A DNA stretch of 64,000 nucleotides, taken from the NCBI RefSeq assembly GCF_014207935.1, contig NZ_JACHLL010000007.1:62001-126000 (forward strand), written 5' to 3'. A program made the position numbers and the translations under genes. Numbering within the stretch: position 1 is the first letter of the stretch; the number at the start of each line of letters is the position of its first letter. The DNA is from Pseudomonas fluvialis (GTDB lineage: Bacteria > Pseudomonadota > Gammaproteobacteria > Pseudomonadales > Pseudomonadaceae). Under the pieces are notes generated by a model, which was not told the origin of the DNA, ran no database searches, and saw only the letters and a list, made by a program, of their open reading frames with translations. Below, one piece after another: positions 24,463-33,533 of this stretch.

Positions 24463-24491
24463 TTGGCAGACGCGGCGGCGGGCCGTACATA
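24463..24491 (+). promoter_or_regulatory. Weak candidate promoter for the AMP phosphorylase gene
   Basis: TTGGCA (24463-24468) and TACATA (24486-24491) with a 17-bp spacer, 30 bp before the ATG. The -35 is good, the -10 poor. Confidence 0.3.
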
Positions 24492-24521
24492 GAAGGTCTG
24501 TGTTGTTGCCGAGCCTTTGCC

Positions 24522-26096
24522 ATGCCTGCCACTCCGCCGAAATCCAGCGAGACTCAACCGGCGCCGCTCAAGCTGCGTCGGGTGGCCATCGATACCTACC
24601 GCGAGAACGTTGCCTATCTGCACCGCGACTGCGCGATCTACCGCGCCGAGGGTTTTCAGGCGCTGTCCAAGGTTGAGGTGCGCGCCAATGGCCGGCGCAT
24701 CCTGGCCAGCCTCAATGTGGTGGACGATGGCTGCATCGTCGCTGTCGACGAGTTGGGGCTGTCCGAGGATGCTTTTGCCCTGCTCGGTGTGGCCGATGGT
24801 CACCCGGCGAGCATTTCCCAGGCCGAGCCGCCGGCTTCGATCCCGGCCCTGCACCGCAAGATTGCCGGTGAACGTCTGACCCGCGAGGATTTTCGCGGCA
24901 TCGTGCGCGACATCGCCGAACACCGTTATTCGAAAATCGAGCTGACCGCTTTCGTGGTGGCCTGCAACCAGGGCGAGCTGGACCGTGAGGAGGTGTACTT
25001 CCTCAGCGATGCCATGGCCATGGTCGGGCGCCGCCTCGACTGGCACGAGCACCCGGTGGTGGACAAGCACTGCATCGGCGGTATTCCCGGCAACCGCACC
25101 TCGATGCTGGTGGTGCCGATCGCCGCTGCCCACGGCATGCTCTGTCCCAAGACCAGTTCGCGGGCCATCACCTCGCCGGCCGGTACCGCCGACACCATGG
25201 AGGTGCTGGCCAATGTCGAGATTCCCTTTGCCCGTCTGGAGGAAATTGTCCGCGAGCACCGCGGCTGCCTGGCCTGGGGCGGCACCAGCGATCTGTCACC
25301 GGCCGACGATGTGCTGATCTCGGTGGAGCGGCCGCTGTCGATCGACTCGCCGGGGCAGATGGTGGCCTCCATCCTGTCGAAGAAGGTGGCTGCCGGTTCC
25401 ACCCACCTGCTGCTGGATATCCCGGTGGGGCCGACCGCCAAGGTGCGCTCGATGCCCGAGGCGCAGCGCCTGCGCAAACTGTTCGAGTTCGTCTCCGGGC
25501 GCATGGGGCTGGCCATCGACGTGCTGATCAGCGATGGCCGGCAGCCGGTGGGCAATGGCATCGGCCCGGTGCTGGAAGCGCGCGATGTGCTGCAGGTGCT
25601 GCAGAACGATCCGGCGGCGCCCCAGGACCTGCGGCAGAAGTCGCTGCGTCTGGCCGGGCGCATGCTCGAATTCGACCCGGATGTGCGTGGTGGCGATGGC
25701 TATGCGATTGCCCGCGACATCCTCGATTCCGGCCGCGCCCTGGCCAAGATGCACGCCATCATGCAGGCCCAGGGCCTGCGCAGCTTCGACTGGCGGCAAC
25801 CGCCGCTGGCGCCGCTGTCCTTCGAGGTCTGTGCGCCGCAGGACGGTGTGGTGATCGGCATCGACAACCTGCAGCTGGCGCGCATCGCCCGTCTGGCCGG
25901 TGCGCCGAAGGTGCAGGGCGCCGGTGTCGACCTGCTGCACAAGCTGGGCGCCGCCGTCAGCCAGGGCCAGCCGCTGTACCGCGTGTATGCCGCTTACGCC
26001 GCTGATCTTGAGTTTGCCCGCCAGGCCTGCCTGCGCAGCAACGGGTTTACCCTGGGCCGCGCCGAGGAGCTGGCGCCGCTGTTTGTGGAGTGCTGA
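24522..26096 (+). CDS. AMP phosphorylase / thymidine-phosphorylase-family enzyme
   Basis: Phosphorolytic enzyme of the pyrimidine phosphorylase fold, 524 residues, with an extra N-terminal domain (~1-110). The phosphate-binding loop reads DKHCIGGIPGN (181-191) and is followed by KTSSRAITSPAGTADT (210-225). Both resemble archaeal AMP phosphorylase, which turns nucleoside 5'-monophosphate plus Pi into base and ribose 1,5-bisphosphate, more than classical DeoA (DKHSTGG, SGRGLGHTGGT). So NMP specificity is likely but inferred. It ends in TGATG overlap with a PRPP-synthetase homologue. Confidence 0.88.
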   Translation: MPATPPKSSETQPAPLKLRRVAIDTYRENVAYLHRDCAIYRAEGFQALSKVEVRANGRRILASLNVVDDGCIVAVDELGLSEDAFALLGVADGHPASISQAEPPASIPALHRKIAGERLTREDFRGIVRDIAEHRYSKIELTAFVVACNQGELDREEVYFLSDAMAMVGRRLDWHEHPVVDKHCIGGIPGNRTSMLVVPIAAAHGMLCPKTSSRAITSPAGTADTMEVLANVEIPFARLEEIVREHRGCLAWGGTSDLSPADDVLISVERPLSIDSPGQMVASILSKKVAAGSTHLLLDIPVGPTAKVRSMPEAQRLRKLFEFVSGRMGLAIDVLISDGRQPVGNGIGPVLEARDVLQVLQNDPAAPQDLRQKSLRLAGRMLEFDPDVRGGDGYAIARDILDSGRALAKMHAIMQAQGLRSFDWRQPPLAPLSFEVCAPQDGVVIGIDNLQLARIARLAGAPKVQGAGVDLLHKLGAAVSQGQPLYRVYAAYAADLEFARQACLRSNGFTLGRAEELAPLFVEC

Positions 26097-26995
26097 TGAA
26101 CACCCAAGTCTGGTATTTCGCCGATGAACGCGAGCCGGCCCTGCGCCTGGCCGAAGCGCTGGCTGTGAGTGCGGCCTGTATCGAGCGCCATCGTTTCCCT
26201 GATGACGAACTGCGTTTGCGCCTGCCTCTGAGAGAGGGGCAGCCGCTGCCGGCCCAGGTGGTGCTGTACCGCAGTCTGGACCGGCCCAACGACAAGCTGG
26301 TCGAGCTGCTGCTGGTCTCGGCCGAGGCGCGTCGGCTGGGCGTACAGCGCCTGCTGCTGGTGGCGCCGTATCTGGCCTATATGCGCCAGGACATTGCCTT
26401 CAACCCCGGCGAGGTGGTCAGCCAGACCATCGTCGGCCCGTTCATTGCGGCACATTACGATGGTCTGGTCACGGTCGATCCGCACCTGCACCGTATCGAG
26501 CGCCTGCAGCAGGCGGTGCCGCTGGGCGAGGCGGCGCTGACCCTGTCCGGTGCACCGATGCTGGCACGGCTGATTGCCGAGCGCCGAGAGCAGCCACTGC
26601 TGATCGGCCCGGATGCCGAGTCGCGGCAGTGGATTGAATCTGCTGCTGAGGTACATGGGTTCGATTACGGGGTATGCAGCAAGATTCGCTCGGGCGATCG
26701 GGAGGTTCAGATTCAACTGCCGGAACTGGACTTCAGCGGTCGCCGGGTCGTGCTGCTGGACGATGTGGCCAGCTCAGGGCGCACCTTGGCTGCTGCTGCC
26801 AAACTGCTGCTGGCTGCCGGAGCCGCTTCGGTGGATGTGGCGGTGACCCATGCGCTGTTTGCCGGCGATGCGCTGGCGGTGATCAAGGCCGCCGGGGTAG
26901 GGGAGGTGTGGAGTACCGACTGCATCGCTCACCCGAGCAATGCAATTGCCATGGCGCCCTTGCTGGCCGAGGCTCTGCAGCCTCTGCTGAACTGA
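26096..26995 (+). CDS. PRPP-synthetase-family protein, 299 aa
   Basis: Type I phosphoribosyltransferase-fold protein resembling ribose-phosphate pyrophosphokinase. Equivalents of Prs motifs are seen but changed: APYLAYMRQD for PYFGYARQD, VDPHLHRIERL for VDLHADQIQGFF, and PRPP loop VVLLDDVASSGRT. The core Prs at 4,305 is the housekeeping copy, so this is a specialised paralogue. ATG overlaps the phosphorylase stop by one base, which suggests the two enzymes share a pathway joining NMP breakdown to PRPP or ribose bisphosphate. Substrate unproven. Confidence 0.82.
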   Translation: MNTQVWYFADEREPALRLAEALAVSAACIERHRFPDDELRLRLPLREGQPLPAQVVLYRSLDRPNDKLVELLLVSAEARRLGVQRLLLVAPYLAYMRQDIAFNPGEVVSQTIVGPFIAAHYDGLVTVDPHLHRIERLQQAVPLGEAALTLSGAPMLARLIAERREQPLLIGPDAESRQWIESAAEVHGFDYGVCSKIRSGDREVQIQLPELDFSGRRVVLLDDVASSGRTLAAAAKLLLAAGAASVDVAVTHALFAGDALAVIKAAGVGEVWSTDCIAHPSNAIAMAPLLAEALQPLLN

Positions 26996-27109
26996 ATCAG
27001 GAGCATGATGGCATGTGGCCTGCATCGGGCTGCGAACATCCTAGAGATCAGGCTATGCTGGGGCAGATGACGGGCGTCGCCCGTCTACCGGCATGCAACA
27101 GGGTTGTTG

Positions 27110-29743
27110 ATGATTCTCGAATTCGTCCAGGGTGCGGCCTTGCTGCTGGCCCTGTGTTACCTGCAAACGGTCAACGACCGCCTCTGGGGTGAACGACGGC
27201 TGCCGGCCCGCATCAGCTCCGGCGTACTGTTTGGCCTGACCTGTGTGGTCGGCATGCACCTGCCGGTAAAGCTGGAGTCCGGGCTGATCTTCGATGGTCG
27301 CACGGTCATCCTGAGCATGGCCGGCCTGTTCGGTGGGCCGCTGGTGGCGCTGATCGCCGGGCTGATGGCGGCCGGCTACCGCGCCTGGCTGGGCGGTGTC
27401 GGTAGCCTGGTTGGCATCGGCAATGTGATTCTGCCGGTGATACTGGGCCTGGCCTACCGCGCTCTGTACCGGCGTGGCCGGTTGCCGATCACGGCTCGGA
27501 ACCTGTTGCTGTTTGCCGTGTTCTTGCATTCGCTGGAACTCTTGCTGCTGTCCTTTCTACCGGCCCCCCTGTTTGCCCGGATACTCGATGAGGTGGCACT
27601 GCCCTTGGTGTTGGTGCTGTCGCCGGCGCTGGTGCTGCTGGGCCTGCTGTTGCAGGATGTCGAGCGGCGCCGGCGCACCGAGCAGGATCTGCGGCGTAGC
27701 GAGGCGCGTCTGCGCAGTATCAGTGCGGCGATTCCCGACCTGCTGATGGTGATCGACGAGGATGGCCGTTATCTGGAGGTGATTTCCTCCAACCAACAGT
27801 TGCTCTATGCACCCAGCGAACAGGTGATCGGCAAACGGCTTCATGAGGTGTTGCCGCTGGGCGAGGCCGAGCGCTTTCTCCGTTTCATCCGCCAGACGCT
27901 GGCCAGCAGCGAGCCGCAGGTCATCGAGTACTCCATGCCGACCCTTGGCGGTGACAAGGTGTTCGAGGGGCGTGCTCAGCGCTTGGATGGACCTTTGGGC
28001 GAAAAGCGGGCTGTGGTTTTCCTAGCCCGCGACATCACCGAGCGGGCGCAGTTGGAGATGGAACGGCGGATTGCCGCCATCGCCTTCGATTCGGCGCAGG
28101 GCATGATCATCACCGACGCCAGCACCCGCATCCTGCGGGTCAACCAGGCTTTCAGCCTGATCACCGGTTATGCACCGGAGGAAGTGATTGGCCAGCCGAC
28201 GCGCATGCTCAGTTCCGGTCAGCAGGGCACCGAGTTCTATCAGGGCATGTGGCAGAGCATCAACCAGCAGGGCTTCTGGGAAGGCGAGATCTGGAACCGG
28301 CGCAAGGGTGGCGAGGTGTTTCCCGAGTGGCTGACCATCAGCGCCGTGCGCGATGGCGGCGGACGGGTGGTCAACTACCTGGCGGCGCTCACCGACATCA
28401 GCGAGCGCAAGGCGGCCGAGGACAAGATCCGGCGCCTGGCCTTCTTCGATCCGCTGACCGGCCTGCCCAACCGCCGCCTGCTGCAGGACCGGCTGCAGCA
28501 GGCCCTGGCCGACAGCCAGCGCACGGCCCAGTACGGCGCGCTGATGTTCCTTGACCTGGACAACTTCAAGAACATCAACGACGTGCACGGCCACCAGGCC
28601 GGCGATCAGGTGCTGCGCGAGGCGGCAGAGCGGCTCAAGGCCTGTGTGCGCGGCAGCGATACGGTGGCGCGCCTGGGCGGCGACGAGTTCGTCATCATGC
28701 TCGAACACCTGGACCTGTCTTCCGAGGAGTCGGCGAGCCAGGTCGAGCAGGTCGGCCTGAAGATCCTGGCCGATCTGGACCGTCCCTATCTGCTCGATGG
28801 GCTGCCCTTGCGCAGTTCCGTGAGCATCGGCGTGGTGCTTTTCAGCGACGCGGGCGACAGCGTCGACGAGCTGATGAAACGCGCTGACTTGTCGATGTAC
28901 GAGGCCAAGACGGCGGGCAAGAACACTCTGCGCTTCTTCGACCCGCAGATGCAGCGGGCCGTCAGCGAGCGCTTGCGCCTGGAGGAGTCGATCCGCCTGG
29001 GCCTGCAGGGCAACGAGTTCTGTTTCTTCATCCAGCCGCAATACGCCGAGGGTTGTGGCCTGCTCGGCGGCGAGGTGTTGGCGCGCTGGCAACATCCGCA
29101 GCGTGGGCTGCTGGCGCCTGCGGCCTTCATCCCCCTGGCCGAGCGCGCCGGTTTGGTAGAGGATCTGGACTTCTGCATGTTGCGCCAGGCCTGCGCGCAA
29201 CTGGCTCGCTGGGCGCAGCAACCGGCGCTAGCCGAGCTGACGCTGGCGGTCAATCTCAGTGCCAGGCTGCTGTATCAGGAGAATTTCGTCCGCTCCCTGC
29301 AGGACCTGCTGAGTGCCAGCGGAGCCAATCCGCAGCGTCTCAAGCTGGAGCTCACCGAGTCCTTGCTGCTCGATGACATGGTCGAGGCCAGCGTGCGCAT
29401 GACGCAGTTGCAGGCGCTGGGCATCCGCTTCTCCATCGACGACTTCGGTACCGGCTATTCGTCCATGGCCTATCTGCAGCAGTTGCCGCTGGATCAACTG
29501 AAGATCGACCAGTCCTTTGTCCAGGGTCTGCCGGAGGCTGCCAGCAGTCTGGCCATCGTTCGCGCCATCTGCGCCCTGGCCAGCAGCCTCAATCTGGAAG
29601 TGATTGCCGAAGGGGTGGAGAACGAGGCGCAGCGCCAGGCCTTGCTGGCCAATGGCTGCCGGCACTATCAGGGCTATCTGTTCGGACGGCCGCTGCCGTT
29701 GACGGAGTTCGAGGCGCTGGTTCTGGAGTCGCATCAGCCCTGA
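27110..29743 (+). CDS. Membrane sensor GGDEF-EAL protein, 877 aa
   Basis: Inner-membrane c-di-GMP enzyme. Residues ~1-185 hold about six hydrophobic helices of the 5TMR-LYT type (VGMHLPVKLESGLIFDGRT, then GNVILPVILGLAYRAL). Two PAS domains follow (~205-320 and ~325-445). The GGDEF domain has intact RLGGDEFV with an I-site RGSD five residues before. The EAL domain has EVLARW in the EAL position, LELTES, DDFGTGYSS and IAEGVE, so phosphodiesterase residues look complete too. Start at ATG 27110; upstream TTG codons are less likely. Ligand unknown. Confidence 0.93.
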   Translation: MILEFVQGAALLLALCYLQTVNDRLWGERRLPARISSGVLFGLTCVVGMHLPVKLESGLIFDGRTVILSMAGLFGGPLVALIAGLMAAGYRAWLGGVGSLVGIGNVILPVILGLAYRALYRRGRLPITARNLLLFAVFLHSLELLLLSFLPAPLFARILDEVALPLVLVLSPALVLLGLLLQDVERRRRTEQDLRRSEARLRSISAAIPDLLMVIDEDGRYLEVISSNQQLLYAPSEQVIGKRLHEVLPLGEAERFLRFIRQTLASSEPQVIEYSMPTLGGDKVFEGRAQRLDGPLGEKRAVVFLARDITERAQLEMERRIAAIAFDSAQGMIITDASTRILRVNQAFSLITGYAPEEVIGQPTRMLSSGQQGTEFYQGMWQSINQQGFWEGEIWNRRKGGEVFPEWLTISAVRDGGGRVVNYLAALTDISERKAAEDKIRRLAFFDPLTGLPNRRLLQDRLQQALADSQRTAQYGALMFLDLDNFKNINDVHGHQAGDQVLREAAERLKACVRGSDTVARLGGDEFVIMLEHLDLSSEESASQVEQVGLKILADLDRPYLLDGLPLRSSVSIGVVLFSDAGDSVDELMKRADLSMYEAKTAGKNTLRFFDPQMQRAVSERLRLEESIRLGLQGNEFCFFIQPQYAEGCGLLGGEVLARWQHPQRGLLAPAAFIPLAERAGLVEDLDFCMLRQACAQLARWAQQPALAELTLAVNLSARLLYQENFVRSLQDLLSASGANPQRLKLELTESLLLDDMVEASVRMTQLQALGIRFSIDDFGTGYSSMAYLQQLPLDQLKIDQSFVQGLPEAASSLAIVRAICALASSLNLEVIAEGVENEAQRQALLANGCRHYQGYLFGRPLPLTEFEALVLESHQP

Positions 29744-29746
29744 AAG

Positions 29747-29775
29747 CACAAGGCCCCGCAGTGCGGGGCCTTGTG
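29747..29775. terminator. Convergent hairpin, probable bidirectional terminator
   Basis: CACAAGGCCCCGC (29747-29759) and GCGGGGCCTTGTG (29763-29775) form a perfect 13-bp stem around AGT, between the convergent GGDEF-EAL and chemoreceptor genes. There is no real T tract on either side, so termination is likely but not textbook. Confidence 0.65.
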
Positions 29776-29791
29776 GCTGAACCAGCCGGGT

Positions 29792-31669
29792 TCAGGTGCG
29801 GAAGCTGCCGACCAGCTGCTTGAGGCGGCTGGCCTGGGTGTCGAGGTCGGCGCAGGCTTCCAGGGTGGCGTGCAGGTTGCTCACGCCCTGCTGGTTCAGG
29901 TTGTTGATTTCGGTGATGTCCATGTTCAGCGAGTCGATCACGGCGGTCTGCTCCTCGGTGGCGGTGGCCACCGACTGGTTCATGCCGTCGATCTCGCCGA
30001 TGCGCAGGGTCACGCTGCCCAGACGTTCGCCGGCGCGGTTGGCGATCTGCACGCTGTCCTCGCTGTAGCGTTGGCTGTCGGTCATGGTGCCGACGGCTTC
30101 ACGTGCGCCGACCTGCAACTCCTCGATCATCTTCTGGATTTCCTGGGCCGACTCCTGGGTGCGGTGGGCCAGGTTGCGTACCTCGTCGGCAACCACAGCG
30201 AAGCCGCGTCCGGCTTCGCCGGCACGGGCCGCCTCGATGGCGGCGTTGAGGGCAAGCAGGTTGGTCTGCTCGGAAATGCCTTTGATCACTTCGAGGATCT
30301 GGCCGATGTTGACCGTCTTGCTGTTGAGCGTCTCGATGTTGCTGCACGAGGTGCGGATCTTGTTCGACAGGTCGTTCATCGCGGTGATGGTCTGTTCCAC
30401 CACATGGCGGCCTTCCTCGGCCTGATGACGGGCGTCGGAGGCCTGGTGCGAGGCATCGGCGGCGTTGCGGGCGATCTCCTGGGCGGCGGCGCCGAGCTGG
30501 TTGATTGCCGCGGCCACGCTGTTGGTACGGCTGGCCTGTTCGTCGGAGTTGCTCATCGACGAGTTGGAGGCCTGCAGCACGCGCTTGGCCACATCGTTGA
30601 CCTGGCTGGTGGCCGAGGCCACCTCGCTGATCGAGGCATGGATACGCTCGACGAAGCGGTTGAAGGCGCTGGCCAGGGAGCCGAACTCATCGTTGCTCAG
30701 CACGCTCAGTCGACGGGTCAGGTCGCCTTCGCCTTCGGCGATGTTGTGCATGGCGCGGCTGAGGCTGTGCAGTGGCCTCATCAGAATGCGGATGAGCATG
30801 CCGAGCAGGCCGATGATCACCGCCACGGCAATCAGCGTGGCGATCAGCGCCGAGGCGCGGAAACGGTCGAGCATGGTGTAGGCCTTGTCCTTGTCGATGG
30901 ACAGGCCGACATACCACTTCACGGTGGGCAGGCCCTGCACCGGGGCAAAGGTGACGATGCGCTGGCTGTCGTGCTCCGCGGCTTCGCTGAGATCGCCGTC
31001 GATGCGCGGGGTGTTCTGCGGGAATAGGTCGCCGAGTTTCTGCATCACCCGTTCCTGGTCCGGGTGGACCAGGATGGTGCCGTCGGCGCTGACCAGGAAG
31101 GCATAGCCGGTGCCGCCGAAATCCAGGGCGTTGATGGTCTGCACCAGTGTCTGCAGGCTGAGGTCGCCACCCACCACGCCGGCGCCGCGCACGGGGCTGG
31201 CGATGGTGATGATCAGCTGTTTGGTGGAGGCATCCACATAGGGCTCGGTGAGGGTGGTCGAGCCGGCTTGCACGGCATCCTTGTACCAAGGGCGGGTGCG
31301 CGGATCGTAGTCGGCCGGCAGCTCGTCCTCCGGGCGCATGGTCATCTTGCCGTCTTCGGCACCCAGGTAGGTGAACATGAAGGTGGAGGTCAGGGCCGGT
31401 TGTTCCAGCAGTTTTTCCAGGCGCTCCTGGCTGTTGTCAGTGGCGATCGATTGCGCCACGCTCTCGACCAGCAGAATGCGCCCGGACAGCCAGCTCTGGA
31501 TATTGCTGGCGGTCGTGGTGCCCATGTCCTTGAGGTAGCTTTCGAGGTCATCATGGATCACCTGGCGCTGCAGGCTGTCGTTGTACAGGGAGAACAGGGC
31601 GAAGGTGCTGATCACGATGGCCGAGGCGGCCAGCAGGATCTTGTGGCTGAACTTCAGGTTCTGGAACAT
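29792..31669 (-). CDS. Methyl-accepting chemotaxis protein, amino-acid type (dCache)
   Basis: Transmembrane chemoreceptor of 625 residues. TM1 at ~10-29, a periplasmic dCache domain at ~33-275, TM2 near 285-305, HAMP, and a signalling hairpin with the tip EVIKGISEQTNLLALNAA. The amino-acid-binding residues defined for PctA are all present: Tyr121, Arg126, Trp128, Tyr129 (YDPRTRPWY), Tyr144 and Asp146 (PYVDAS), and an Asp near 169 (VVGGDL). So it should sense L-amino acids. Start at 31669 (MFQNLKFSHKI); the open frame to 31735 adds no signal. Confidence 0.95.
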   Translation of the reverse strand: MFQNLKFSHKILLAASAIVISTFALFSLYNDSLQRQVIHDDLESYLKDMGTTTASNIQSWLSGRILLVESVAQSIATDNSQERLEKLLEQPALTSTFMFTYLGAEDGKMTMRPEDELPADYDPRTRPWYKDAVQAGSTTLTEPYVDASTKQLIITIASPVRGAGVVGGDLSLQTLVQTINALDFGGTGYAFLVSADGTILVHPDQERVMQKLGDLFPQNTPRIDGDLSEAAEHDSQRIVTFAPVQGLPTVKWYVGLSIDKDKAYTMLDRFRASALIATLIAVAVIIGLLGMLIRILMRPLHSLSRAMHNIAEGEGDLTRRLSVLSNDEFGSLASAFNRFVERIHASISEVASATSQVNDVAKRVLQASNSSMSNSDEQASRTNSVAAAINQLGAAAQEIARNAADASHQASDARHQAEEGRHVVEQTITAMNDLSNKIRTSCSNIETLNSKTVNIGQILEVIKGISEQTNLLALNAAIEAARAGEAGRGFAVVADEVRNLAHRTQESAQEIQKMIEELQVGAREAVGTMTDSQRYSEDSVQIANRAGERLGSVTLRIGEIDGMNQSVATATEEQTAVIDSLNMDITEINNLNQQGVSNLHATLEACADLDTQASRLKQLVGSFRT

Positions 31670-31784
31670 GGCTGCTGATCTCTTATGGCTGGAGGCGCAG
31701 GCTTTTGTTGTGAGGGGCTCTGGCAGGAGCGGCACACAGGCTGTCGGCTTCTATTGAGTAAAGCTTTAACCCGAGGGATGGCAA

Positions 31785-33260
31785 ATGAGTGCGAATGATC
31801 AACTGCTGCTGGGTGCGGCGAGCGACGGACAGCCGCTGGGGCAGCTGTTGCGCCTGGCCAACCGTCATGGTCTGGTGGCCGGTGCCACCGGTACGGGCAA
31901 GACGGTGACCCTGCAGCGCCTGGCAGAAGCCTTCAGCGACGCCGGCGTGGCGGTGTTTGCCGCCGACATCAAGGGGGATCTGTGCGGCCTGGCCGCCGCG
32001 GGCAATCCCCAGGGCAAGATCGCCGAGCGCATTGCCGGCATGCCCTGGCTGGGGCATCAGCCCAAGGCCTATCCGGTCACGCTGTGGGATGTCGCCGGGC
32101 AGTCCGGCCATCCGCTGCGCACCACGCTCAGTGAAATGGGCCCGCTGCTGCTCGGTGCCCTGCTGGAGCTGACCGACAGCCAGCAGGCGGCGCTCTATGC
32201 GGCGTTCAAGGTGGCCGACCGCGAAGGCCTGCTGCTGCTCGATCTGAAGGACCTCAAGGCGCTGCTCAATCACCTCAAAGAACACCCCGAGCTGCTCGGC
32301 GAGGACAGCGCGCTGTTTACCAGCACCTCGTCGCAGGCGCTGCTGCGCCGTCTGGCGACCCTTGAACAGCAGGGCGCGGAGGCCTTGTTCGGCGAACCGG
32401 CGCTGCAGCTGGAGGACATTCTGCGACCAACCGCCGATGGCCGCGGTGCCATCCATCTGCTCGATGCCAGCCGTCTGGTGCACGAGGCGCCCAAGGTCTA
32501 TGCGACCTTTCTGCTGTGGCTGCTGGCCGAGCTGTTCGAGCAGCTGCCCGAGCGTGGCGATGCCGACAAGCCCTTGCTGGCGCTGTTCTTCGACGAGGCG
32601 CATCTGCTTTTTGCCGACACCCCCAAAGCGCTGCAGGAGCGGCTGGAACAGGTGGTGCGGCTGATCCGCTCGAAGGGCGTCGGCGTGTTCTTCGTCACCC
32701 AGTCGCCGGCCGACCTGCCGGATGCCGTCCTGGCCCAGCTTGGCCTGCGCATCCAGCATGGCTTGCGGGCCTTTACCGCCAAGGAGCAGAAGGCCCTGCG
32801 CGCGGTGGCCGACGGCTTCCGGCCCAATCCGGCCTTCGACAGCCTGACGGTGCTGACCGAGCTGGGCATCGGCGAGGCATTGGTCGGCACCCTGGAAGAC
32901 AAGGGTACGCCTGCCATGGTGCAGCGCGTGGCGATTGCGCCGCCGCAGTCGCGCATTGGCCCGCTCAGTGAGTCCGAGCGCCAGGTGCTACTGCGCCAGT
33001 CAGCCTTGCTGGGGCGTTACGAGAAGCCGATTGATCGTGAGTCGGCCTATGAGCGCCTGACCGCCCGTGCTCAGCAGTCCGAGGCGACAGCGCCCTCGCC
33101 GGCCGAAACCGGCAGTGATCTGGGCAGCATGGCTGGCGAGCTCTTGGGCGGTTTTGCCGGGCAGGTGATGAAGACCGCCATGCGCCAGGCGGCCAACCAG
33201 ATCGGCCGGCAACTGGTGCGCGGTGTGCTGGGCTCTCTGCTGGGCGGCAAACGGCGCTAG
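31785..33260 (+). CDS. HerA-like ATPase (DUF853, YjgR family)
   Basis: P-loop ATPase of the HerA/FtsK superfamily, 491 residues. Walker A GATGTGKT at 33-40, Walker B LLALFFDEAHLLF near 270, and an Arg/Gln-rich sensor FVTQSPADLPDAVLAQLG. The C-terminus is a glycine-rich amphipathic helix. No nuclease partner (NurA) lies nearby, and the cellular role of this bacterial branch is not known to me. Divergent from the chemoreceptor with a 115-bp gap. Confidence 0.9.
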   Translation: MSANDQLLLGAASDGQPLGQLLRLANRHGLVAGATGTGKTVTLQRLAEAFSDAGVAVFAADIKGDLCGLAAAGNPQGKIAERIAGMPWLGHQPKAYPVTLWDVAGQSGHPLRTTLSEMGPLLLGALLELTDSQQAALYAAFKVADREGLLLLDLKDLKALLNHLKEHPELLGEDSALFTSTSSQALLRRLATLEQQGAEALFGEPALQLEDILRPTADGRGAIHLLDASRLVHEAPKVYATFLLWLLAELFEQLPERGDADKPLLALFFDEAHLLFADTPKALQERLEQVVRLIRSKGVGVFFVTQSPADLPDAVLAQLGLRIQHGLRAFTAKEQKALRAVADGFRPNPAFDSLTVLTELGIGEALVGTLEDKGTPAMVQRVAIAPPQSRIGPLSESERQVLLRQSALLGRYEKPIDRESAYERLTARAQQSEATAPSPAETGSDLGSMAGELLGGFAGQVMKTAMRQAANQIGRQLVRGVLGSLLGGKRR

Positions 33261-33296
33261 CCGACTGTCTGGCGACTGGCGCGGCGCGCAGCCTGG

Positions 33297-33533
33297 TCAA
33301 TCCAGTGGATTGGCCTTGGCCTGCTGCTCTTTCCTGATCTTTTCCAGTTCCCGCTCGAACGCATGGTCGAGGAGGTTGGGGCGTTTGCGCCAGGGCTTCT
33401 TCTCAGGGTCCGGCTGAGCGGCGTAGGTGATCACTTCACCGCCGTAAACATCCTTGTAACGTGTGGCCTGACGCTCCAGTTCGGCGCGTAGTTGCTCTTT
33501 CGTCACAGTATTTTCCAGGAAGTTGTGTCGCAT
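33297..33533 (-). CDS. Conserved small hypothetical protein, 78 aa
   Basis: Short charged soluble protein: helical N-terminus (VTKEQLRAELERQATRYKD), then GGEVITYAAQPDPEKKPW and a Lys/Arg/Glu-rich C-terminus. No domain that I can name. Start could be ATG 33533 (78 aa) or GTG 33506 (69 aa, beginning with TKEQLRAE); the family-like part begins at the GTG. It converges on the HerA-like gene with 36 bp between. Confidence 0.6.
   Translation of the reverse strand: MRHNFLENTVTKEQLRAELERQATRYKDVYGGEVITYAAQPDPEKKPWRKRPNLLDHAFERELEKIRKEQQAKANPLD

Noticed and set aside
31575..31595. TTGTACAG box resembling the LitR operator
   Set aside because: Single copy inside the chemoreceptor coding region, with no partner box at 18 bp; probably chance.
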